Source of the DNA: Methanomassiliicoccaceae archaeon UBA367 | GTDB lineage: Archaea; Thermoplasmatota; Thermoplasmata; Methanomassiliicoccales; Methanomethylophilaceae | Assembly (NCBI GenBank): GCA_002506255.1 | Contig: DAXF01000025.1 | Coordinates: forward strand, 17,918 to 23,170 | Reading direction: 5' to 3' | DNA: 5,253 nt | In this document: one piece after another, positions 1 to 5,253 of the stretch | Layout: every line of letters starts with the position of its first letter | Position numbering within the stretch: position 1 is the first letter of the stretch | Made by a program: the position numbers and the translations under genes | The notes under the pieces: generated by a model | The model's input: only the letters and a program-made list of their open reading frames with translations | The model's database searches: none | Told to the model about the DNA's origin: nothing

Positions 1-3000
1 GACAGCGCAGACCCGTCCGGTCTGTGCCTCACGGTCCCGGCAGATGCGTCACAGATAAGGGCGGTAAGGGCATCAGGGAACGGACAGTCCTTCGTGCTCC
101 ACGGGCCGCCGGGAACGGGGAAGTCCCAGACCATCACCAACATAATCTCCAATTCTCTTCATGACGGCAAGACGGTGCTGTTCGTCGCTGAGAAGATGGC
201 CGCTCTGGAGGTTGTGCAGAGGCGCCTGAACGAGATAGGGATAGACAACCACTGCCTGGAGATGCACTCCAACAAGACAGAGAAGAGGAAAGTCCTTGAC
301 CATCTGAGCAGGGCACTTGAGCGCGGCAGGACAGTCGATCCGAAGGAGCAGGCGGTCAAGACAGCACAGATGGAGAGCGCCAGGGAGGAGCTCGACCGTT
401 ATGTCTCCGCGTTATACGCCAAGCAACCGTCCGGCCTGAGCATAGCGGAGGCCATAGAGAGGTACGAATCGTACCGGGACGCTTCCCTGTACGATATAGA
501 GCTGGACCCGAGCCTCCTGTTCGAAGCGGGGCCGGAGGACATCAAGAAGTGGATGTCCGCCGTGGGGCGCATGGAGCGCAGCAGGAGGAACCTGACAGGA
601 TGCCCTGCTTACCCATTCTCCCTGATAGGATGCACTGACACGTCACTGTCCCTGACCTCAGAGGCCGGGACCGTACTGAGGAAACTGGCGAACAACAGCA
701 GGAGCCTGATAGCCATGAATGCCGAGGCCGAGTCCCTGGGGATACCCATCGACATACGGGACGCGGAGGGTCTCATCACCCTGATGGAGGATATAGAGTC
801 CGCTGACATGGGCATGATGATGAACAGCCGCATAAGGGACATTCTCTGGATAGCGTCAGAGCTGGCGGAAGCCGTGGAAAAATCGGACTCCCTTATGAAG
901 GAAATGACCCGCGCGGCCGTTGAGAGCGCCTTCCGCTTCAGCGAGAGGATAACCGAATCGGTCATGAGGATAGATATGGCCAGAACTGCCATCATCGGTT
1001 CCGGTTACTCGGGTGACCTGTCGGCAGTGGACCGGAGGATGGAGGATCTGCTTTTCATGAGGGACATATCGGACGAGGCGGCCGCGGGCTTCGCTGCGTC
1101 CAAGATCTACTGGAAGCCTTACATGATAGAGTTCAACAAAGAGAACGACATCGGTTCCAGGTGGAGTGCGGCTAAGAAAGCACCGCTGCTGAGACGTTCC
1201 AGGGCCAAGAGGCAGTTCATGGAGTCAATACTCCCGATGCTGATCGATCCGAGAACGAAGTTCAGGAAGGTCCCCCGCGCCCTGAGGAGCGTGGATACTG
1301 CGATAGAGAGGACCCGCCTCCTGAGACAGGTGGCCGAGGGCCGTCTGTCCGGGGAGGGCTCCAGGATGCTGAAGGAGCAGACGAGGCGCATCAGGGAGTA
1401 CGGCAGATTCGCCGACAGGCACATCCCTGTGATAGAACGCTACGGCGGCGACCCGGGGAAGGTGGCGGAGCTCTTCGGCAAGCTCAGGGATGCGGAAGGG
1501 CTGTCCAGGGAACTTGCGGAGGTCAGCAGGGAGTTCAAAGAGAACAGGGCGAGGGCCAGAGAGCTCCTCTCCGTGGAATCGGAGCTCAACGCACCCGAGG
1601 ACTGCCTGAGATTCTGTGATGCGGCGTTATCGTCCATAGGCAGGCTGCCGGATTGGACCAGATGGAAGAGCGCATGCGCAGAGGCCGGGAAGCTCGGTCT
1701 GTTCTCCGTCATAGAAACGGCCGAGAGAAAGGAAGGGGTGAAGCTGGAGGACTCCTTCGCAAAATCCCTTTACAGATCGATAGCGAGGCGGGGAATAGCC
1801 GATTCTGATGATCTGAGATCATTCAACGGGGACAACTTCGAGCTCTTCGTATCCGACTTCAAGAGAATGGATTCGGAATGGGGAAGCATCAACAGGGAGG
1901 TCCTGAAGCTCCGTCTGCAGGAGAATGCGCCCTCGAAACTTGATACATCGGCAGAAGGATCGGAGACCAACATACTCTACAGGGCGCTGACGGCACAGAG
2001 GACAAGGAAATCCCTGCGTACTCTATTCGGAGAGATACCGAACCTGCTGCGGAGGATATGCCCGTGCATGCTCATGAGCCCCCTTTCGGTGGCCCAATAT
2101 CTGGAACCGGGGAAATTCCGGTTCGATATCGTGATATTCGACGAAGCGTCCCAGATCCCGACCCACAAGGCCATAAACGCCCTTGCGAGGGCAGAGAACG
2201 CTGTGATCGCAGGGGATCCGAAGCAATTGCCGCCCACGACCTTCTTCGAATCGCGGATAGAGGACGGAGACGAGAACACCGAGGACATGGAGAGCTTCCT
2301 GGAGGATTGCCTGGCACTTCCGATGCCCGGCACCCATTTGGAATGGCATTACCGCAGCAGGCACGAGAGCCTGATAGCATTCAGCAACAGGACGTACTAC
2401 GGCAACAGGATGCTCACCTTCCCTTCACCGGATGATATGGAGACCAAGGTCTCCCTGAGGAAGGTGGAAGGCATCTACGGAAGAGGCGGCACCAGAACCA
2501 ATGAGGTGGAAGCGAAGGCCGTTACCGATGAGATCATTCGAAGACTAAAGGATCCAGAGACGAGGGGAAGGAGCATCGGCGTAGTCGCATTCAACAAGAG
2601 CCAGCAGGAGATGATAGATGATCTTCTGTGGTCGGCGATAAAGGATGATGATGAATTGTACAGAGCGGCCACGGAAGGGAACGAGCCCGTGTTCGTGAAG
2701 AACCTGGAGAATGTTCAGGGTGACGAGAGGGACGTTGTCCTGTTCTCGGTAGGCTACGGCCCGGACTCGAAAGGGCGCGTCTCATCCAACTTCGGACCGA
2801 TAAACAAGCCCGGCGGGGGACGCAGGCTCAACGTCGCCGTCTCAAGAGCGAGGCAGGAGATGGTCGTGTTCTCTTCCATGACATCAGATATGATAAAATC
2901 GGAGGCCACCACCCCTGACGGCGTCAGACAGATGAAGAGCTTCCTGGAATATGCGGAGAACAGCGGCCGTTTCAGGGGAACGGAGCAGAAACCGCAGATG

Positions 3001-3942
3001 TCCGCTCTGGCAGGCAGCATAGCCGAGGCACTGAACGAGAACGGATACGAGACGCATTTCGGCATCGGCAACTCCGGTTTCAGGATAGACGTTGCCGTGA
3101 TAGACCCCGCGAAGCGGAACCGTTACATGCTCGGCATACTGACCGACGGCGACAGCTACGCCGATTCTAAGAACACCCGGGACAGGGAGTTCGCCAGGGC
3201 CGACGTGCTTCGGAATCTGGGATGGAATATCGAGAGAGTGTGGTCCGTTGAGTGGTTCTACAACCCCGAGGGGACCACAGACCGTCTTCTGCGGGCACTG
3301 GACGACATAAGGAGAGGAAGGACGAGGGATTCGGTGACCGTAACGGATTATGAGCCGCAGTATGCGGAGACCGTCAGCGATGATGCGGCGGAGCGTTTCT
3401 CGGCCGCGGAGATAGAGCCACGGATAATATCCTTCGAGGAGGCTCTGAGCAATGAGGTGTCCATAGCGAACGCAGCTTATGGGATACTTGCAGAGGAGGC
3501 GCCCGTGACCGAGGGCAGGCTGGTAAGGCGCATAGGGGAGGCCTTCGACATCAATCGTCTGACCCCGAAGAGCAGGGAGGCCATATTGGAAGTTCTGGGA
3601 AAGTCCTGCACCAACACGACGCTTCCCGGCAGGGAGCGCACCTATTGGTCAAGGGTGCAGTCCCCTTCGGAGTACAGATCATACCGCACACCGGATTCCG
3701 TTTCCGAGCGCAGGAGCATCGAGGAGATACCCACGGAGGAAGCCGCCAACGCCGTTGTCGCGGTAGCCGAGAGCAGCATAGTCGCCGATGAGGCGAATAT
3801 ATTGAAAACCGCAGCGAAGGAGCTCGGTTTCCCCAGGATGGGCGCGAGGATAAACGCGGTAATGACCGAGGGGTTGGAGCTGGCGGTCAGACAGGGCCGC
3901 GTCATAAGAGGGAACGGCACGGTCCGCTTCAAGAAGAGATGA
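1..3942 (+). CDS. Partial DUF4011/DUF3320-type SF1 helicase fused to a Vsr-like nuclease (5' end outside window)
   Basis: This is a large ATP-dependent superfamily 1 helicase with a C-terminal nuclease. The reading frame is open from base 1 to the TGA at 3940-3942, giving 1313 visible codons. The GTG at 94 is not the start, because conserved helicase sequence including the Q motif (PADASQ, Q at visible residue 18) lies before it. Seen in order: Walker A GPPGTGKS (35-42), motif Ia LFVAEKMAAL (60-69), an LEMHSNK signature, a long charged insert, PCMLMSPLSVAQYL, Walker B DEASQ (714-718), GDPKQLPPT (738-746), WHYRSR (782-787), NVQGDERD (904-911), LNVAVSRAR (943-951), a Vsr-like nuclease (about 1000-1090) and winged-helix-like modules at the C-terminus. 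All ATPase motifs look intact. The family normally starts with a DUF4011 region, which is expected upstream. Related helicase-Vsr proteins occur in defence islands, so a defence role is plausible but inferred. No frameshift is visible. The family call is very secure; the biological role is not. Confidence 0.93.
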   Translation, partial: DSADPSGLCLTVPADASQIRAVRASGNGQSFVLHGPPGTGKSQTITNIISNSLHDGKTVLFVAEKMAALEVVQRRLNEIGIDNHCLEMHSNKTEKRKVLDHLSRALERGRTVDPKEQAVKTAQMESAREELDRYVSALYAKQPSGLSIAEAIERYESYRDASLYDIELDPSLLFEAGPEDIKKWMSAVGRMERSRRNLTGCPAYPFSLIGCTDTSLSLTSEAGTVLRKLANNSRSLIAMNAEAESLGIPIDIRDAEGLITLMEDIESADMGMMMNSRIRDILWIASELAEAVEKSDSLMKEMTRAAVESAFRFSERITESVMRIDMARTAIIGSGYSGDLSAVDRRMEDLLFMRDISDEAAAGFAASKIYWKPYMIEFNKENDIGSRWSAAKKAPLLRRSRAKRQFMESILPMLIDPRTKFRKVPRALRSVDTAIERTRLLRQVAEGRLSGEGSRMLKEQTRRIREYGRFADRHIPVIERYGGDPGKVAELFGKLRDAEGLSRELAEVSREFKENRARARELLSVESELNAPEDCLRFCDAALSSIGRLPDWTRWKSACAEAGKLGLFSVIETAERKEGVKLEDSFAKSLYRSIARRGIADSDDLRSFNGDNFELFVSDFKRMDSEWGSINREVLKLRLQENAPSKLDTSAEGSETNILYRALTAQRTRKSLRTLFGEIPNLLRRICPCMLMSPLSVAQYLEPGKFRFDIVIFDEASQIPTHKAINALARAENAVIAGDPKQLPPTTFFESRIEDGDENTEDMESFLEDCLALPMPGTHLEWHYRSRHESLIAFSNRTYYGNRMLTFPSPDDMETKVSLRKVEGIYGRGGTRTNEVEAKAVTDEIIRRLKDPETRGRSIGVVAFNKSQQEMIDDLLWSAIKDDDELYRAATEGNEPVFVKNLENVQGDERDVVLFSVGYGPDSKGRVSSNFGPINKPGGGRRLNVAVSRARQEMVVFSSMTSDMIKSEATTPDGVRQMKSFLEYAENSGRFRGTEQKPQMSALAGSIAEALNENGYETHFGIGNSGFRIDVAVIDPAKRNRYMLGILTDGDSYADSKNTRDREFARADVLRNLGWNIERVWSVEWFYNPEGTTDRLLRALDDIRRGRTRDSVTVTDYEPQYAETVSDDAAERFSAAEIEPRIISFEEALSNEVSIANAAYGILAEEAPVTEGRLVRRIGEAFDINRLTPKSREAILEVLGKSCTNTTLPGRERTYWSRVQSPSEYRSYRTPDSVSERRSIEEIPTEEAANAVVAVAESSIVADEANILKTAAKELGFPRMGARINAVMTEGLELAVRQGRVIRGNGTVRFKKR
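2995..3270 (+). other. Vsr-like PD-(D/E)XK nuclease domain (REase_MTES_1575 type) within the helicase
   Basis: This domain inside the large helicase follows motif VI and a short FLEYA linker helix. The pattern is helix (SALAGSIAEALNENGYE), then FRIDVAVIDP with the likely catalytic Asp at visible residue 1030, then LGILTDGDSY (Asp 1049), TRDRE (1059-1063) and GWNIERVWSVEWF (from 1074). Known family members share the ID, DG..Y, RDR and GW.I.R.WS.dW signatures and resemble the very-short-patch repair endonuclease fold. The domain probably cuts the nucleic acid handled by the helicase motor. The I-E-x-D-G form seen in many members is I-L-T-D-G here, which I believe also occurs in other members of this helicase group. 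Activity is inferred. Confidence 0.82.
3490..3939 (+). other. C-terminal DUF3320-like winged-helix modules of the helicase
   Basis: Two short segments at the end of the helicase look like related helical DNA-binding modules. The first (from 3490, visible residues about 1164-1205) reads EEAPVTEGRLVRRIGEAFD and resembles DUF3320, where an acidic/proline lead precedes an LvrRi.ea helix. The second (from about 3790 to the stop, residues about 1264-1312) contains AAKELGFPRMGARI followed by a basic turn, GRVIRGNGTVRFKKR, typical of the wing of a winged helix. The linker between them is rich in Ser, Glu and Arg. Such tails are usual in this helicase group. A nucleic-acid-binding role is inferred from fold resemblance only. 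Confidence 0.6.
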
Positions 3943-3947
3943 TCATC
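3938..3947. other. Perfect palindrome spanning two abutting convergent stop codons
   Basis: The bases GATGATCATC form a perfect 10-bp palindrome. Its centre TGATCA consists of the helicase stop codon TGA (3940-3942) immediately followed by the reverse complement of the TGA stop of the minus-strand membrane protein gene (3943-3945). There is no spacer base. I see no T-run or stable stem-loop on either strand next to it, so transcripts from both sides probably extend into the opposite gene. The palindrome partly follows from two abutting TGA stops and may have no function. Confidence 0.8.
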
Positions 3948-4608
3948 CGCCCATGAAGGTCGCCATGACCGTCACGGCCATTCCGATGATCAGGAACGTC
4001 AGGGCCATCCCCCATCTGTTGGCGCCGATGTGCCTGCTCATACCGTATCCGACGAAGAAAAGTGCCGTGGCGCCGAAGGCGGATGCAACGAAGAGGGCCG
4101 TGTGAAGATCCGGTATCAGCAGAATGGGTATCAATGCGGGAACGGCGGCGAGAACCGTTATAACGAAGCTCGACAGGCCCGCCATGTACAGTTCCTTGCG
4201 GTCCTTGGCGAGCTCCTCATCCGATTCCACCTCGGATGCGAGTATCTGGTGTATTATCCTGCATTCATCCTCGTCCGTGACCGCATCGACTATGGTCCCT
4301 GACAGATCGTCCTTGACCATCTTCCTGTACTTGGAATCGTTGTTCTCCCTGCTCCTCTTGAGTATGAGGAGGTCCCTCTTCCTTTCCAGACTGCCGACGA
4401 GTATGATGACAAGGGCATCTATCACGCCCCAGGTGAAATTCATCGAGAAGATGACAATCGCCAATTGGATATTCGAAACGAAAGTAAGAATGCCCGCCTG
4501 AGCGGCATTGACGAATATCATCGCCATTATGAAACCGTACAGGGACTCCTGTATCGCAAGTCCGGGCCCGGTATGAGATACCAATTTTCCGGCGACCGGG
4601 AAGGGCAT
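3943..4608 (-). CDS. Five-helix membrane protein, divergent VIT1/CCC1-like
   Basis: The product is a 221-residue integral membrane protein. Predicted helices lie at about residues 22-43, 47-73, 146-167, 170-193 and 198-220, with a hydrophilic, highly charged segment at 74-145 between helices 2 and 3. This two-plus-three layout with a central acidic cytosolic segment (TDEDE at 111-115, EVESDEE at 126-132) matches the VIT1/CCC1 iron/manganese transporter family. Helix 2 carries WGVID (60-64), reminiscent of a VIT-like subgroup, while the usual Asp-Gly of helix 1 is absent, so metal transport is uncertain. The ATG at 4608 is chosen because an in-frame TGA lies three codons upstream. No good Shine-Dalgarno site is present; a GGGG lies 12 nt before the ATG. 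The gene follows the nuclease gene by 30 bp and its stop abuts the helicase stop. An unrelated membrane family remains possible. Confidence 0.85.
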   Translation of the reverse strand: MPFPVAGKLVSHTGPGLAIQESLYGFIMAMIFVNAAQAGILTFVSNIQLAIVIFSMNFTWGVIDALVIILVGSLERKRDLLILKRSRENNDSKYRKMVKDDLSGTIVDAVTDEDECRIIHQILASEVESDEELAKDRKELYMAGLSSFVITVLAAVPALIPILLIPDLHTALFVASAFGATALFFVGYGMSRHIGANRWGMALTFLIIGMAVTVMATFMGG

Positions 4609-4638
4609 AGCGCTTCAATGCCCCTATCCGTAAAAAGA
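4609..4638 (-). promoter_or_regulatory. 30-bp gap with a T-rich box, possible leaderless promoter or weak T-run terminator
   Basis: This is the only non-coding stretch in the window. Read on the minus strand it begins right after the nuclease stop with TCTTTTTACGG and ends with GCGCT before the ATG. The TTTTTA box (4636-4631) is centred about 25 nt before the ATG at 4608, which is the distance expected between an archaeal TATA box and the start of a leaderless transcript. Alternatively, the five-T run may act as a weak archaeal terminator for the nuclease gene. A simple co-transcribed spacer is equally possible. Confidence 0.25.
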
Positions 4639-5253
4639 TTATCGTTCCTGACCGACGGCACTGAGTATGTAATCTATCGTCTCCGCATCCGCGTCGGTCC
4701 ACTGGGGGGTGATGCCTTTGACCAGATGCTCATCATACCATTCCGACGCGGCTTCCATCCAGGAAGAGATCTCCGGCGGTTTCCTGACAGGCAGGATGAA
4801 GCAGTTATCCTCAGTAGGCTTCCAGGAGGAGGGTTCTTCATAATCTTCCTTTTCCAGGAATCCGACCGCGAACACTATCGTATCGATCCCGCTCAGCTCT
4901 GCGTAGAGGGATGCCTGCATAACGTAGGATTCGGGCACCTTGGATATCTCGCCGTCATCGGTCCATGCGCTGCGGTCGCCTGCGGTCTTCACCTCCAATA
5001 CGGCATAGCGCTTCCTCTCAGCTATGACGTACCCGTCAACCATGCCGCCGAATCTCCCGCCGCGGGGGAAGTGCTCGAAATTACAGGAGAATTTGTCCAC
5101 AGGTTCCTCGATCCCCGCGACGGGGATTCCGCCGAGAGCTTCAGATAATCTTTCGCGACCGTCCGAGCGCAGATAGTTCCTGATCACAGGCTCTATCACC
5201 GACCCGGCTTCCATGTACTTGTTGGTCTCGAACTTGCTGTATATGCCCGCCAT
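4639..5253 (-). CDS. YqaJ/lambda-exonuclease-type PD-(D/E)XK nuclease, probably N-terminally cut by the window edge
   Basis: The visible 204 residues match the core of YqaJ-like recombination exonucleases, which resect double-stranded DNA ends and usually work with a single-strand annealing protein. Numbered from the Met at 5253: GSVIEP (17-22, Glu21), GGMVDG (69-74, catalytic Asp73), LEVKTA (86-91, Glu87 and Lys89), Trp97, and the helix P..Y..QASLY (Pro107, Gln113, Tyr117). The spacing D-x13-ExK and the QxxxY motif fit the family. The stop is the TAA at 4641-4639. The ATG occupies the last three bases of the window. Family members usually have an N-terminal segment with a GGS/TGT-like motif before the part seen here, so this Met is probably internal. 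The protein lacks the clustered cysteines of Cas4. A RecB-like nuclease of other function is the main alternative. Confidence 0.85.
   Translation of the reverse strand: MAGIYSKFETNKYMEAGSVIEPVIRNYLRSDGRERLSEALGGIPVAGIEEPVDKFSCNFEHFPRGGRFGGMVDGYVIAERKRYAVLEVKTAGDRSAWTDDGEISKVPESYVMQASLYAELSGIDTIVFAVGFLEKEDYEEPSSWKPTEDNCFILPVRKPPEISSWMEAASEWYDEHLVKGITPQWTDADAETIDYILSAVGQER

Noticed and set aside
94..96. GTG as the start codon of the helicase gene
   Set aside because: The frame is open from base 1, and the conserved Q motif PADASQ lies upstream of this GTG. Starting there would leave only nine residues before the Walker A lysine.
461..475. 15-bp inverted repeat GGTACGA-A-TCGTACC
   Set aside because: It lies inside the helicase coding sequence and encodes ordinary residues. 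The one-base centre cannot form a normal hairpin loop, and a repeat this short can arise by chance in 5 kb.
1808..1822. 15-bp inverted repeat ATGATCT-G-AGATCAT
   Set aside because: It is also within the helicase coding sequence, with a one-base centre and no second copy or operator context. It does not share sequence with the repeat at 461-475.
2058..2435. 125-codon plus-strand frame overlapping helicase motifs II to IV
   Set aside because: It is a frame-shifted shadow of the most conserved part of the helicase, rich in Arg, Pro, Gly and His, with no domain signature.
4465..5148. 227-codon open frame on the plus strand opposite the membrane protein and nuclease genes
   Set aside because: It overlaps two well-supported minus-strand genes with clear family motifs. 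Its translation has no recognisable domain and low-complexity Gly/Arg/His/Pro composition typical of an antisense shadow frame in GC-rich DNA.
4639..5253. Cas4-type CRISPR adaptation nuclease
   Set aside because: The ExK and QxxxY motifs are shared with Cas4, but the C-terminal cysteine cluster is missing, no repeat array or other cas gene is visible, and GxxxEP with GGMVDG fits YqaJ better.

Overview
The window (about 5.25 kb, moderately GC-rich) is almost entirely coding and holds three genes. Arginine is written mostly as AGG/AGA and isoleucine often as ATA. This, together with tight gene packing and the lack of clear Shine-Dalgarno sites, suggests an archaeon, plausibly of the Thermoplasmata/Methanomassiliicoccales type. 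That is an inference from style only; no rRNA or marker gene is present.

Positions 1-3942 (+) carry the 3' part of a very large gene for a superfamily 1 DNA/RNA helicase of the DUF4011/DUF3320 type. It is open at the left edge, so the N-terminal DUF4011 or equivalent region lies outside the window. All helicase motifs from the Q motif to motif VI are readable. A charged insert of roughly 640 residues separates motif Ia from motif II. The helicase is followed by a Vsr-like PD-(D/E)XK nuclease domain of the REase_MTES_1575 type and then by two small winged-helix-like modules, the DUF3320-type tail. Proteins of this build are known from or suspected in anti-phage defence. This is the most system-like object in the window.

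Positions 3943-4608 (-) encode a five-helix membrane protein that resembles a divergent VIT1/CCC1-like protein. Its stop codon directly abuts that of the helicase (TGA|TCA), with no base between the convergent genes. Positions 4639-5253 (-) encode a YqaJ/lambda-exonuclease-type PD-(D/E)XK nuclease, most likely cut at its N-terminus by the window edge. The two minus-strand genes are 30 bp apart and could be co-transcribed.

Working together: the helicase-nuclease and the YqaJ-like nuclease are both nucleic-acid processing enzymes of mobile or defence character and converge on the membrane protein gene. Nothing in the window proves that they form one system. The only gene-free DNA is the 30-bp gap at 4609-4638.
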